Assembly: GCF_018252635.1 (NCBI RefSeq)
Contig: NZ_JAGTXM010000002.1
Coordinates: forward strand, 62,001-126,000
DNA length: 64,000 nucleotides
Direction: 5' to 3'
From: Citrobacter amalonaticus
Lineage (GTDB): Bacteria; Pseudomonadota; Gammaproteobacteria; Enterobacterales; Enterobacteriaceae
Both the position numbers and the translations under genes were made by a program. Below, in pieces: positions 38,240-48,205 of this stretch; positions within the stretch are counted from its first letter, which is position 1, and each line of letters starts with the position of its first letter. Below the pieces are notes generated by a model. It was not told the DNA's origin. It searched no databases and saw nothing but the letters and a program-made list of their open reading frames with translations.

Positions 38240-38968
38240 ATGGACAGCAGTAAACGGCAGTTTCTCCAGCAACTGGGCGTCCTGACCGCAGGCGCGTCGC
38301 TGGTTCCACTGGCGCAGGCGAGGTTTCCTTTGTCACCTGAGCGTCACGGCGGCTCCGCGAAGCAGCGTTACGCGATGCTTGTCGATCTGCGTCGCTGTAT
38401 CGGCTGTCAGGCCTGCACTGTCAGTTGTGCGATTGAAAACCAGACGCCGCAGGGTGAATTTCGTACCCATGTGAATCAGTATCAGGTCCGGATGGCGGAT
38501 GAGGTGACCAACGTGCTGTTACCGCGTCTGTGCAACCACTGCGACAATCCACCTTGTGTGCCGGTTTGCCCGGTACAGGCCACGTTTCAACGCGAGGACG
38601 GCATCGTCGTGGTCGATAACACCCGCTGCGTCGGTTGCGCCTACTGCGTGCAGGCCTGCCCCTACGATGCGCGCTTTATCAATCATGAGACACAGACCGC
38701 CGATAAATGCACGTTTTGCGTCCATCGCCTGGAGGCCGGACTACTCCCTGCCTGCGTTGAATCCTGCGTGGGCGGGGCGCGCATCATTGGCGACATTCGC
38801 GATCCGCAAAGCCGGATTTCACAATTGATCCGTACCCATCACGACGCCATCAAAGTACTGAAGCCAGAAAATGACACGGTACCCCATGTTTTCTATCTGG
38901 GACTGGACGAGGCGTTTGTCACCCCGTTGATGGGGCGCGCACAGCCCGCACTCTGGCAGGAGGTCTGA
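38240..38968 (+). CDS. ttrB: TtrB, tetrathionate reductase iron-sulfur subunit
   Basis: A 242-residue subunit with four [4Fe-4S] clusters: CIGCQACTVSCAIEN, CNHCDNPPCVPVCPVQA, CVGCAYCVQACPYDARF and CTFCVHRLEAGLLPACVESC. The N-terminus MDSSKRQFLQQLGVLTAGAS is a Tat-type leader in which Lys-Arg replaces twin Arg, the exception reported for Salmonella TtrB. The start at 38240 follows GGAGAAAA. It passes electrons from TtrC to the catalytic TtrA on the periplasmic side of the membrane. Its stop codon overlaps the ttrC start. Confidence 0.96.
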   Translation: MDSSKRQFLQQLGVLTAGASLVPLAQARFPLSPERHGGSAKQRYAMLVDLRRCIGCQACTVSCAIENQTPQGEFRTHVNQYQVRMADEVTNVLLPRLCNHCDNPPCVPVCPVQATFQREDGIVVVDNTRCVGCAYCVQACPYDARFINHETQTADKCTFCVHRLEAGLLPACVESCVGGARIIGDIRDPQSRISQLIRTHHDAIKVLKPENDTVPHVFYLGLDEAFVTPLMGRAQPALWQEV

Positions 38969-39990
38969 TGATGCAATCCTTAATCATTGAAGAAGTGCTT
39001 ACCCGTCCACAGGCGGTGAGTTGGCTTCCCTGGGCAGTACAGTATTTCTTTTTCATCGGCATTGCCGCCTGTGCGGCACTGTCTGGCTGCGTGCTTCACT
39101 GGCGTAAAAAGGCCAATCCGACGCTGGAAAATCTGACGCTGCTGATTGCCCTGACCTGTGCCATTACCGCACCGCTGGCGCTGACCGCCGATCTCCACCA
39201 GACGGCCCGCGTCTGGCATTTCTATGCTTACCCCACGCCCTGGTCATGGATGCCGTGGGGCGCACTGTTTTTACCGCTGTTCACTGCGTTCCTCGGCCTC
39301 TGGTTTCTGGCGCAGGTTTATAAACAACTCACCGGTAAAAGTTACGTTGTCACCAAATGGTTAGCATGTGCCAGCGCGCTCGCTGCTATAGGGCTGTTGC
39401 TCTATACCGGGCGGGAAGTCTCTGTGGTTCAGGCACGCCCCGTCTGGTTCAGTTATGCCTTTGTTCTCGCGATGTTCCTGAGCGCGCTACAAACCTTTTT
39501 AGCATTGTTAATTGTGGGGGGGCGCGATGATTTCCCATCGCAAAAACGCCTCGCTCTCGGACAACTGCTGACACTGCTCGCCCTCGCAGTCGTCATCCTT
39601 TTCTGGGTCAGTGGTAACACGCTTTCCGGAACGGCAATCCGCCAGTGGCTGACGATCTCCGCCTCTGCGCGTCATTACGCCTCGGGCTGGCTGATATTCT
39701 GGCTGATCTCACTGTTGTTTAGCGTTATCGCCCAGCGCCGTCCGCTGTCATTGCCTCTGCGCAGCCTGTTGGCGCTGAGCGCGATGGCGCTGTGCTGGCT
39801 CATGCGCTGGACCTTACTGATTCAGGTACAGACGCTGCCGAAATTCAACGCCCAGTTCAACCCCTACGCCCTGCCCGCGGGTACCGACGGTTGGCTTGCC
39901 ATCCTCGGCACCTTCGGCCTGTGGGTAGCGCTGCTCATTATTGTTCGCGAAATCGTGAACGTACTCGCAAGGAGACTGCAACATGGCTAA
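38968..39990 (+). CDS. ttrC: TtrC, tetrathionate reductase membrane quinol oxidase subunit
   Basis: A 340-residue integral membrane protein of the NrfD/PsrC type with about nine helices, which oxidises menaquinol and hands electrons to TtrB. Helices are obvious (YFFFIGIAACAALSGCVLHW, LLIALTCAITAPLALTADLH, WLACASALAAIGLLLYTGRE). The gene starts by overlapping the ttrB stop codon; two adjacent ATGs (38968, 38971) are possible. It overlaps ttrA by eight bases. Confidence 0.95.
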   Translation: MMQSLIIEEVLTRPQAVSWLPWAVQYFFFIGIAACAALSGCVLHWRKKANPTLENLTLLIALTCAITAPLALTADLHQTARVWHFYAYPTPWSWMPWGALFLPLFTAFLGLWFLAQVYKQLTGKSYVVTKWLACASALAAIGLLLYTGREVSVVQARPVWFSYAFVLAMFLSALQTFLALLIVGGRDDFPSQKRLALGQLLTLLALAVVILFWVSGNTLSGTAIRQWLTISASARHYASGWLIFWLISLLFSVIAQRRPLSLPLRSLLALSAMALCWLMRWTLLIQVQTLPKFNAQFNPYALPAGTDGWLAILGTFGLWVALLIIVREIVNVLARRLQHG

Positions 39991-42900
39991 TTTATCCCGC
40001 CGCCAGTGGCTCAAAGTCGGTCTGGCCGTCGGCGGTATGGCGACGTTCGCCCTTAGTTATCGTGACGTGGCGAAGCGCGCCATTGAGGGTTTAATCAACG
40101 GCACCTCTGGTAAAATCACCCGCGACCACATCGTGGGTAACGCGCTGATCCCGGAAGCCAACGCGCACCCGCACTGGCAGCAGAATCCGCAGCAAACCAT
40201 CGCCATGACCCAGTGTTTCGGCTGCTGGACGCAGTGCGGCGTCAGAGTACGCGTTGATCAACAAACCAACCGGGTACTGCGTATTGCCGGCAATCCGTAT
40301 CACCCGCTTTCTCATGAGCATCACATTGACGCCTCGGTACCGTTCAGCACGGCGATGGCGCAACTGGCGGGCGAGAACGGTCTTGATGCCCGCTCGACGG
40401 CCTGCGCCAGGGGCGCGACGCAGCTGGAAGGTCTGTACAGTCCGCTGCGTATTCTTGAGCCGATGAAACGCGTGGGGAAACGTGGCGAAGGAAAATGGCA
40501 ACGCATCAGCTTTGAGCAATTGATCGATGAAGTGGTGGAAGGCGGCGACCTTTTTGGCGAGGGGCACGTTGACGGCCTGCGCGCCATTTATGCCCCGTCG
40601 ACCCCCATTGACCCGGAACATCCGGGTTTTGGCCCCAAAACTAACCAGCTCCTGGTCACCAATACCAGCGACGACGGGCGAGACACCTTTTTACGCCGTT
40701 TTGCTCTTAATAGCTTTGGCAGCAAAAACTTTGGCGCGCATGGTTCCTATTGCGGACTGGCCTATCGCGCAGGTTCTGGCGCGCTGATGGGCGATCTTGA
40801 TAAAAACACCCACGTGAAGCCCGACTGGGATAACGTCGAGTTCGCGCTGTTTATGGGCACCTCGCCTGCGCAGTCCGGCAACCCGTTTAAACGCCAGGCC
40901 AGACAGCTTTCCAGCGCACGCCTGCGCGATGACTTCAGCTATGTGGTCGTCGCCCCGGCGCTGCCATTAACCACCGTGCTGGCTGACGATCACGGCCACT
41001 GGTTACCCGTGATCCCCGGCAGCGACTCCGCGCTGGCGATGGCGATGATCCGCTGGATTATCGAAAACCAGCGCTACAACGCCGATTATCTGGCGTTGCC
41101 TGGCACAGAGGCGATGCAACACGCAGACGAGAAGAGCTGGACCAACGCCACGCATCTGGTGATTGCCGACGATCTTCCTGGGCTTGCTGGCCAGCACTTA
41201 ACGCGTACCCATCTGGACCCATCTTCTGCCAGTGATCCACTGGTCGTGAATGAGCGCAACGAACTGATCCCCGCCAGTGATTGCCAGCGTGCCGTACTGT
41301 TTGTCACGCGTCAGGTGACGCTTGCCGACGGGCGTCATGTGACGGTAAAAAGCAGTTTCCAGTGTCTGAAAGAAGCGGCGGAAAAAATGACGCTCGCACA
41401 GTACAGCCAGCAGTGCGGCGTGGCAGAGGAGAAAATCATCGCGCTGGCGGACGCCTTTACCCGTCACGGACGTAAAGCAGCAGTCATCACCCACGGTGGG
41501 ATGATGGCAGGAAATGGCTTTTATAATGCGTGGGCGGTGATGATGCTGAACGCGCTGATCGGTAACCTCAGTCTGGAAGGCGGCGTCTTTGTCGGTGGCG
41601 GGAAGTTCAACGGCGCAACGGACGGGCCGCGCTACAACATGGCAAGTTTTCCGGGAAAAGTGAAACCCAAAGGGCTGAGCATCGCGCGAAGCAAAACGGC
41701 GTATGAATCCTCTGAAGAATACCGTAATAAAGTGGCTGCCGGGCAGTCCCCCTTCCCGGCCAAAGCACCGTGGTATCCGTTTGTCGCCGGCCAACTGACT
41801 GAGCTTTTGAGCTCTGCGCTGGAAGGGTATCCCTATCCGTTAAAAGCGTGGATTTCCAATATGACCAATCCGTTCTACGGTGTGCCCGGTCTGCGCGCGG
41901 TGGCGGAAGAGAAACTGAAAGATCCTGCCCGTTTGCCGCTGTTTGTAGCAATCGACGCCTATATGAACGAGACCACTGCCCTTGCGGATTACATCGTCCC
42001 GGACACGCATAACTTTGAAAGCTGGGGTTTCAGCGCACCCTGGGCCGGCGTCGCCAGCAAAGCCACTACCGCACGCTGGCCGATTGTTACCGCTGCCACC
42101 GCCACAGCCGCCGACGGTCAGCCGGTTTCGATGGAGGCATTCTGCATTGCGGTGGCAAAACAACTGAATCTGCCGGGATTTGGTGACAAGGCGATTTCCG
42201 ACAGCGAAGGAAACCACTATCCGCTCAATTGTGCGGAAGACTATTATCTGCGCATCGCCGCCAATATCGCGTTTATGGGAAAAGCCCCGGTCGCCGAAGC
42301 CGCAGCAGAAGACATTGACCTTACTGGCGTCAGCCGCATTATGCCAGTCATTCAGCGGACGCTGAAGACGGAGGAAGTCCGTCGGGTTGCATTTATCTAT
42401 TCCCGTGGCGGACGGTTCGCGTCCGATAAGAGTGGTCGGAGCGAAAATCGGGTCGGCAATGCGTGGGAGAAGCCGCTGCAAATCTGGAATGCCGACGTTG
42501 CCGCTCATCGCCATGCTATCACTGGCGAACGCTACAGCGGCTGTCCGGCGTGGTATCCGGCAAGACTGTCTGACGGACGTTCAGTGGAAGAACTATTTCC
42601 ATTAACGCAATGGCCGCTCAGGCTTATCTCGTTTAAGTCCAATACCATGGCCAGCGCCTCCGCGGTGATCCCGCGTCTACACCACGTTAAACCGGTCAAT
42701 CTGGTGGCGTTGAATCCACAGGACGGACAGCGTTTCGGGCTGTCGCATGGCGATACGGTGCGGATCACTACGCCGGGTGGACAGGTAGAGGCGCAAATCA
42801 GTTTACTGCACGGCGTAATGCCTGGGGTCATCGCGATCGAGCACGGCTATGGACACCGGGAAATGGGCGGCGCACAGCACACGCTGGACGGTGAACCGCT

Positions 42901-43054
42901 GCCGTTTGATGCAAAAGTGAAATCGGGGATAAACCTGAACGATCTGGGATTTGCCGATCCGACGCGAAAAGTGAGTAACACCTGGCTGGACTGGGTATCC
43001 GGCGCCGCGGTTCGTCAGGGGCTGCCCGCGAAAGTTGAGCGATTGCAACGCTAA
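39983..43054 (+). CDS. ttrA: TtrA, tetrathionate reductase catalytic subunit
   Basis: A 1023-residue molybdopterin-guanine-dinucleotide enzyme that reduces tetrathionate to thiosulfate in the periplasm. The Tat leader is NLSRRQWLKVGLAVGGMAT with the canonical twin Arg. The [4Fe-4S] motif is TQCFGCWTQCGVRVR. The region STACARGATQLEGLYSPLR carries the probable molybdenum-ligand cysteine. The C-terminal molybdopterin-binding domain (GDTVRITTPGGQVEAQISLL) is intact. It is the last gene of the ttrBCA unit. Tetrathionate arises in the inflamed gut, which gives the carrier an electron acceptor there. Confidence 0.97.
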   Translation: MANLSRRQWLKVGLAVGGMATFALSYRDVAKRAIEGLINGTSGKITRDHIVGNALIPEANAHPHWQQNPQQTIAMTQCFGCWTQCGVRVRVDQQTNRVLRIAGNPYHPLSHEHHIDASVPFSTAMAQLAGENGLDARSTACARGATQLEGLYSPLRILEPMKRVGKRGEGKWQRISFEQLIDEVVEGGDLFGEGHVDGLRAIYAPSTPIDPEHPGFGPKTNQLLVTNTSDDGRDTFLRRFALNSFGSKNFGAHGSYCGLAYRAGSGALMGDLDKNTHVKPDWDNVEFALFMGTSPAQSGNPFKRQARQLSSARLRDDFSYVVVAPALPLTTVLADDHGHWLPVIPGSDSALAMAMIRWIIENQRYNADYLALPGTEAMQHADEKSWTNATHLVIADDLPGLAGQHLTRTHLDPSSASDPLVVNERNELIPASDCQRAVLFVTRQVTLADGRHVTVKSSFQCLKEAAEKMTLAQYSQQCGVAEEKIIALADAFTRHGRKAAVITHGGMMAGNGFYNAWAVMMLNALIGNLSLEGGVFVGGGKFNGATDGPRYNMASFPGKVKPKGLSIARSKTAYESSEEYRNKVAAGQSPFPAKAPWYPFVAGQLTELLSSALEGYPYPLKAWISNMTNPFYGVPGLRAVAEEKLKDPARLPLFVAIDAYMNETTALADYIVPDTHNFESWGFSAPWAGVASKATTARWPIVTAATATAADGQPVSMEAFCIAVAKQLNLPGFGDKAISDSEGNHYPLNCAEDYYLRIAANIAFMGKAPVAEAAAEDIDLTGVSRIMPVIQRTLKTEEVRRVAFIYSRGGRFASDKSGRSENRVGNAWEKPLQIWNADVAAHRHAITGERYSGCPAWYPARLSDGRSVEELFPLTQWPLRLISFKSNTMASASAVIPRLHHVKPVNLVALNPQDGQRFGLSHGDTVRITTPGGQVEAQISLLHGVMPGVIAIEHGYGHREMGGAQHTLDGEPLPFDAKVKSGINLNDLGFADPTRKVSNTWLDWVSGAAVRQGLPAKVERLQR

Positions 43055-43132
43055 TGCCGGATAGCAAAGCTAACACGTTTTATCCGGCCTACCGACGTCG
43101 TAGGCCGGGTCACGTAAAGCCGCCACCCGGCA
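43055..43132. repeat. REP (BIME-type) palindromic repeat after ttrA
   Basis: TGCCGGATAGC, then TTATCCGGCCTAC, then GTAGGCCGGGTCACG and CCGCCACCCGGCA read as two to three REP units in alternating orientation, starting right after the ttrA stop codon. REP elements are common in enterobacterial intergenic regions, where they stabilise upstream mRNA or bind gyrase and IHF. It separates convergent ttrA and the MetQ-like gene. Confidence 0.8.
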
Positions 43133-43140
43133 AAAACGGA

Positions 43141-43953
43141 TCAGTTATTTACCGGAATGACCGCGCCTTTGTATTTTGTGCGGATCCAGTCCTGAATCTC
43201 TTTTGAGTGCAGGACGTCAACCAGCGCGACAATATCCTTTTTCTTCTCATCGCCGCGGTGAACGGTAATGATGTTGGCATACGGGTTATTCTCACCGCTC
43301 TCCACGGCGATCGGATCGTGGACCGGATCCAGACCGGCGTCGATGGCGTAATTGGCATTAATCACCACCGCATCGCCTTCGTTGTTGTTGTACATCTGCG
43401 GCAGCAGCGCGGCTTCGACGTTCGGCAGGAACTTCAGTTTTTTCGGGTTATCCACGATGTCGCTGATGCGCGCACTGACTTTATCCACGCCAGGCTTCAG
43501 TTTGATGACGCCCTCTTTCTCAAAGATAGACAGAATACGCCCCTCTTCCGACACCGCATCACGCATGATGATTTTGCCGCCTTCCGGCAGTTCCTTCAGC
43601 GATTTAACCTTCTTCGAATAGATACCGATAGGCTCAATGTGGATCGCGCCCGCGCTGACGAAATCGTAGGTTTTATCCCCGGCATGATCTTTCAGGACGC
43701 TGTTCAGATAAGGAATATGCTGGAAGTAGTTGGCGTCAATTTCGCGGCCCGCCAGCGCGGTGTTCGGCAGGATGTAGTCCTGGAACGGTTTGATTTCCAG
43801 ATCGATCCCCTGCTTCGCCAGAATCGGTTTGGCCTGCTCGAGAATTTCGGCGTGCGGTACGTTAGAGGCGCCCACGGTCAGCGTGTCGGCCCAGGAGGCG
43901 AAGCTCAGGGCACTTAAGGTGGCTGCGGCAAGAAGTGTCAGTGATTTTTTCAT
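43141..43953 (-). CDS. MetQ/NlpA-family periplasmic binding protein without lipobox
   Basis: A 270-residue solute-binding protein of the NlpA/MetQ family, last gene of a metNIQ-type operon. Typical segments are GASNVPHAEILEQAKPILAK, FQDYILPNTALAGREIDANY, FQHIPYLNSVLKDH and YSKKVKSLKELPEGGKIIM. Unlike E. coli MetQ, the leader (MKKSLTLLAAATLSALSFAS then WADTL) has no cysteine lipobox; it looks like a Sec signal cut after SWA. So the protein should be soluble in the periplasm. Family members bind methionine or related compounds; the ligand here is unknown and this is probably a second copy apart from the true metNIQ. Confidence 0.88.
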   Translation of the reverse strand: MKKSLTLLAAATLSALSFASWADTLTVGASNVPHAEILEQAKPILAKQGIDLEIKPFQDYILPNTALAGREIDANYFQHIPYLNSVLKDHAGDKTYDFVSAGAIHIEPIGIYSKKVKSLKELPEGGKIIMRDAVSEEGRILSIFEKEGVIKLKPGVDKVSARISDIVDNPKKLKFLPNVEAALLPQMYNNNEGDAVVINANYAIDAGLDPVHDPIAVESGENNPYANIITVHRGDEKKKDIVALVDVLHSKEIQDWIRTKYKGAVIPVNN

Positions 43954-43974
43954 GAGTATGGTTTCCGTATTTTA

Positions 43975-44643
43975 TTAGCGTTTATCTAACAGAGAAGTGA
44001 TCACATCGCCGCAAAACTGGATAATGAAGACGATGACCAGAATGGTCACTGTCGCCACCAGCGTGACGTCGTTGTGGTTGCGCTGGAATCCTTCCAGATA
44101 AGCCAGATTCCCTAAACCACCTGCCCCAATCACCCCAGCCATCGCACTGTAACTGACCAGCGCAATCAGCGTCACGGTGATACCGGACACCAGAGCGGGT
44201 GACGATTCAGGTAACAAAACCCGAAAAATTAAGGTGCTGAGACGAGCGCCCATAGAACGTGTCGCTTCAATGACGCCCTTATCCACTTCGCGCAGGGCGA
44301 TCTCAACCAGACGCGCATAGAATGGCGCGGCACCGACAATCAACGCCGGTAATGCGGCATTGGCGCCAAGAATGGTGCCGACAATCGCTTTGGTAAACGG
44401 GATCAACAAAACGATCAAAATGATGAACGGGATCGAACGGAAAATATTCACCACCAGCGAAATGCCGCTGTACAACGCGCGGTTCTGGAACAACCCGCCG
44501 CGTGCGGTCAGGAACAGCGCCAGTCCGAGGACGATACCGAGAACAAAGGTAGCAATGCCTGAGAGCGCGGTCATATACAGCGTCTCCTGGGTGGCGGCAA
44601 AAAGTTGATCCCATTTCAGATGGGGAAACAGATTCTCAGCCAT
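43975..44643 (-). CDS. MetI-family ABC transporter permease
   Basis: A 222-residue inner-membrane permease with five to six helices. Conserved motifs are SGIATFVLGIVLGLALFLTA, FRSIPFIILIVLLIPFTKAI and the ATPase-contacting EVDKGVIEATRSMGA. It overlaps the upstream ATPase gene by eight bases and is followed by the binding protein after 21 bases. Length matches E. coli MetI. Confidence 0.9.
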   Translation of the reverse strand: MAENLFPHLKWDQLFAATQETLYMTALSGIATFVLGIVLGLALFLTARGGLFQNRALYSGISLVVNIFRSIPFIILIVLLIPFTKAIVGTILGANAALPALIVGAAPFYARLVEIALREVDKGVIEATRSMGARLSTLIFRVLLPESSPALVSGITVTLIALVSYSAMAGVIGAGGLGNLAYLEGFQRNHNDVTLVATVTILVIVFIIQFCGDVITSLLDKR

Positions 44644-45658
44644 GTTGAATCACCTCGCCGTCAATGCCGCTTTTGTGCAGGTCGTCCAGAATGTTATTGA
44701 GCTGCTCTTCTGACGCCACCACGTGCAGCCACAGCTGGCCGAACACGCCGTGCGCCGTTTGCGTCATTTTGCCGTGCAGGATGTTGAATGGCAGGCCGTA
44801 GCGTAGCGTCAGTTCGCCGACGATCGGCTGATGCGTGCTGTGCCCGGTGAAGGTTAACTTAATCACCGTGCCGCCCAGTTCGCTCGCCAGCTGCGGATTA
44901 AAGGCCTCTTCATCGGCATACTGTCCTACCTGACGGACAAACTGGCGGGTAATCGGCTGTTGCGGATGTGTGAAGACGCTCAGTACATCGCCTTCTTCCA
45001 CCACCTGACCGTTCTCCATCACCGCCACCCGATCGCAAATTTTGCGCACCACGTGCATTTCATGGGTGATCAGGACAATCGTCAGCCGGAAGCGGCGATT
45101 AATATCGAGCAACAGATCAAGAATTTGATCGGTTGTCTGGGGATCCAGCGCCGACGTGGCTTCATCACACAGCAATACATCCGGGCTGTTAGCCAGCGCT
45201 CGCGCAATTCCCACGCGCTGTTTTTGCCCGCCGCTTAGCTGAGACGGATAAGCATTTTCACGCCCCGTCAGCCCCACCAGCTCAATCAGTTCCGCCACAC
45301 GCGCCTGAATTTTTGCTTTTGGCGCGCCGGCGATTTGCATGGAAAAGGCGATATTTTCGCGCACGGTGCGCGACCACAACAAATTGAAATGCTGAAACAC
45401 CATGCTGATTTTCAGGCGCGCCTGGCGCAGCGATTCGCCCCGCGCGGCGGAAATCTCGTGACCGTTGATAGTGACACTGCCCGCGGTAGGTTTTTCCAGC
45501 CCGTTAAGCAGACGAATCAGGGTGCTTTTCCCGGCACCGCTGTAGCCAATAATTCCGTAAATCTGCCCCTGCTCTACGGTCAGATTGACATTATCAACCG
45601 CAGTAATGGATAGCCGGCCTGGCGTGAATACTTTCGAAATATTTTTCAGGACAATCAT
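44636..45658 (-). CDS. MetN-family ABC transporter ATPase with NIL domain
   Basis: A 340-residue ATPase. Walker A is GYSGAGKST, the signature is LSGGQKQRVGIARALA, Walker B is VLLCDEATSALDPQ and the switch His lies in LITHEM. A C-terminal domain of about 95 residues (from roughly residue 245) resembles the NIL domain through which methionine inhibits MetN. It is the first gene of the operon and is divergent from pykF. Confidence 0.92.
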   Translation of the reverse strand: MIVLKNISKVFTPGRLSITAVDNVNLTVEQGQIYGIIGYSGAGKSTLIRLLNGLEKPTAGSVTINGHEISAARGESLRQARLKISMVFQHFNLLWSRTVRENIAFSMQIAGAPKAKIQARVAELIELVGLTGRENAYPSQLSGGQKQRVGIARALANSPDVLLCDEATSALDPQTTDQILDLLLDINRRFRLTIVLITHEMHVVRKICDRVAVMENGQVVEEGDVLSVFTHPQQPITRQFVRQVGQYADEEAFNPQLASELGGTVIKLTFTGHSTHQPIVGELTLRYGLPFNILHGKMTQTAHGVFGQLWLHVVASEEQLNNILDDLHKSGIDGEVIQHG

Positions 45659-46181
45659 GTCGTTTGGGTATCCGTTGCTGCTTATTGTTATCCTGCCAGC
45701 GCTTTCAGCTATTTAGCAGTATGGATGTCCAAACGAGTGTAATCAGGGTAATTTAGATTTGAAATGATTTAAAAGTCATTTGTTATAACTTGAAGTAATA
45801 AGACCAGTTGCGCAACACAGCCTGGTTTTTGCGTTTGCGCAATTGGCAGACACGACTTGTTTAATAACAATTTGTTGTGTAATTGCCTGGATGTATTCTG
45901 AAACACCGTTTCCATTTTCCTTTTGTGTGGATTTCAGCGTATAATGCGTGACAATTGTCACTTGAATGGTTTCAGCACATTGACCTGTCATACTCAGAGA
46001 CTACAAAACGTCCCTTTTTGTCGGGCTGAAATACGAGCACACATTCCTCTGCACGCTCTATCGATGTCACCTATCCTTAGTGCGAGGCATCCCAACTTTC
46101 GTAATACAGGTTTAGCTTCCAGGCAGTGCGTTCCGGAAGCCGGCTTTCCATATCCTTCTCAACTTAAAGACTAAGACTGTC
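45659..46181. promoter_or_regulatory. metN-like/pykF divergent control region
   Basis: A 523-base gap that holds promoters for both neighbours. On the left, GGATGTCC (45723-45730) is a weak MetJ-box-like sequence. Two copies of the palindrome TTGCGCAA (45808-45815, 45835-45842) sit 27 bases apart. On the right, TATAAT at 45940-45945 is a strong pykF -10, and TTGAATGGTTTCAGC at 45962-45976 resembles the Cra (FruR) site known in E. coli pykF, placed just downstream of the start where it would repress. A long pykF leader (about 230 bases) follows. No coding region is evident. Confidence 0.65.
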
Positions 46182-47594
46182 ATGAAAAAGACGAAAATTG
46201 TTTGCACCATCGGTCCGAAAACCGAATCTGAAGAGATGTTAACCAAAATGCTGGACGCGGGCATGAACGTCATGCGTCTGAACTTCTCTCACGGTGATTA
46301 TGCAGAACACGGTCAGCGTATCCAGAACCTGCGCAACGTGATGAGCAAAACCGGCAAGAAAGCCGCAATCCTGCTCGACACCAAAGGTCCGGAAATCCGT
46401 ACCATTAAACTGGAAGGCGGTAACGACGTTTCCCTGAAAGCAGGTCAGACTTTTACGTTCACTACTGACAAATCCGTCGTCGGTAACAACGAAATCGTGG
46501 CGGTCACCTACGAAGGTTTCACCTCCGATTTGTCTGTCGGTAACACCGTACTGGTCGACGATGGTCTGATCGGTATGGAAGTCACCGCCATCGAAGGCAA
46601 TAAAGTAATCTGTAAAGTGCTGAACAACGGTGACCTCGGCGAAAACAAAGGCGTGAACCTGCCAGGCGTCTCTATCGCCCTGCCGGCACTGGCAGAAAAA
46701 GACAAACAGGATCTGATTTTTGGTTGCGAACAAGGCGTTGACTTTGTTGCGGCCTCCTTTATCCGTAAGCGCTCTGACGTGGTTGAAATCCGTGAGCACC
46801 TGAAAGCGCACGGCGGCGAGAAGATCCAGATCATCTCCAAAATTGAAAACCAGGAAGGCCTGAACAACTTCGACGAAATCCTCGAAGCTTCTGACGGTAT
46901 CATGGTTGCACGTGGCGACCTGGGCGTTGAAATTCCGGTTGAAGAGGTGATCTTCGCGCAGAAGATGATGATCGAAAAATGTATCCGTGCGCGTAAAGTC
47001 GTTATCACCGCGACCCAGATGCTGGATTCCATGATCAAAAACCCGCGTCCGACTCGTGCGGAAGCAGGCGACGTGGCTAACGCCATCCTCGATGGCACCG
47101 ATGCGGTGATGCTGTCTGGCGAGTCCGCAAAAGGTAAATACCCGCTGGAAGCGGTCACCATCATGGCGACCATCTGTGAGCGTACCGACCGTGTGATGAC
47201 CAGCCGTCTGGACTTCAACAACGACAGCCGCAAACTGCGCATCACTGAAGCCGTCTGCCGTGGTGCGGTAGAAACCGCTGAAAAACTGGAAGCGCCGCTG
47301 ATCGTGGTAGCGACTCAGGGCGGTAAATCGGCTCGCGCAGTGCGTAAATACTTCCCGGACGCCACTATTCTGGCGCTGACCACCAACGAAGTGACGGCTC
47401 GCCAGCTGGTTTTGAGCAAAGGCGTTGTGGCGCATCTGGTGAAAGAAATTGCTTCTACTGATGATTTCTACCGTCTGGGTAAAGAGGTTGCTCAGCAGAG
47501 CGGTCTGGCGCAGAAAGGTGACGTTGTGGTAATGGTTTCTGGTGCTCTGGTACCGAGCGGCACCACTAACACGGCATCTGTTCACGTACTGTAA
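46182..47594 (+). CDS. pykF: Pyruvate kinase I
   Basis: A 470-residue enzyme that makes pyruvate and ATP from phosphoenolpyruvate and is activated by fructose-1,6-bisphosphate. It is nearly identical to E. coli PykF. The start [20 protein letters not shown], the active-site lysine segment [24 protein letters not shown] and [19 protein letters not shown] are intact. The leader carries a Cra-like site. Codon use is biased as in highly expressed genes. Confidence 0.98.
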   Translation: MKKTKIVCTIGPKTESEEMLTKMLDAGMNVMRLNFSHGDYAEHGQRIQNLRNVMSKTGKKAAILLDTKGPEIRTIKLEGGNDVSLKAGQTFTFTTDKSVVGNNEIVAVTYEGFTSDLSVGNTVLVDDGLIGMEVTAIEGNKVICKVLNNGDLGENKGVNLPGVSIALPALAEKDKQDLIFGCEQGVDFVAASFIRKRSDVVEIREHLKAHGGEKIQIISKIENQEGLNNFDEILEASDGIMVARGDLGVEIPVEEVIFAQKMMIEKCIRARKVVITATQMLDSMIKNPRPTRAEAGDVANAILDGTDAVMLSGESAKGKYPLEAVTIMATICERTDRVMTSRLDFNNDSRKLRITEAVCRGAVETAEKLEAPLIVVATQGGKSARAVRKYFPDATILALTTNEVTARQLVLSKGVVAHLVKEIASTDDFYRLGKEVAQQSGLAQKGDVVVMVSGALVPSGTTNTASVHVL

Positions 47595-47620
47595 TAATTC
47601 TCGAGTGAATTAATTCGTTT

Positions 47621-47648
47621 AAAAAAGCGCCCTCGCGGCGCTTTTTTT
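47621..47648 (+). terminator. Terminator after pykF
   Basis: GCGCC and GGCGC with loop CTCGC, extended by an A run before and seven T bases after, form a standard intrinsic terminator 26 bases after the pykF stop codon. Confidence 0.88.
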
Positions 47649-48140
<492 letters not shown>

Positions 48141-48158
48141 TAGTACCTGTGTAATAGA

Positions 48159-48187
48159 AATGGCGCACATTGTGCGCCATTTTTTTG
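48159..48187 (+). terminator. Terminator after lpp
   Basis: TGGCGCACA and TGTGCGCCA form a 9-bp stem with seven T bases after it, about 20 bases after the lpp stop codon. It lies between convergent lpp and ldtE. Confidence 0.9.
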
Positions 48188-48205
48188 TCTCGCGTTTTTT
48201 TCCCG

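Noticed and set aside
46239-47585. A 448-codon minus-strand frame inside pykF
   Set aside because: It is the mirror of a highly biased, clearly real gene; its protein is His/Phe/Gln-rich without domains.
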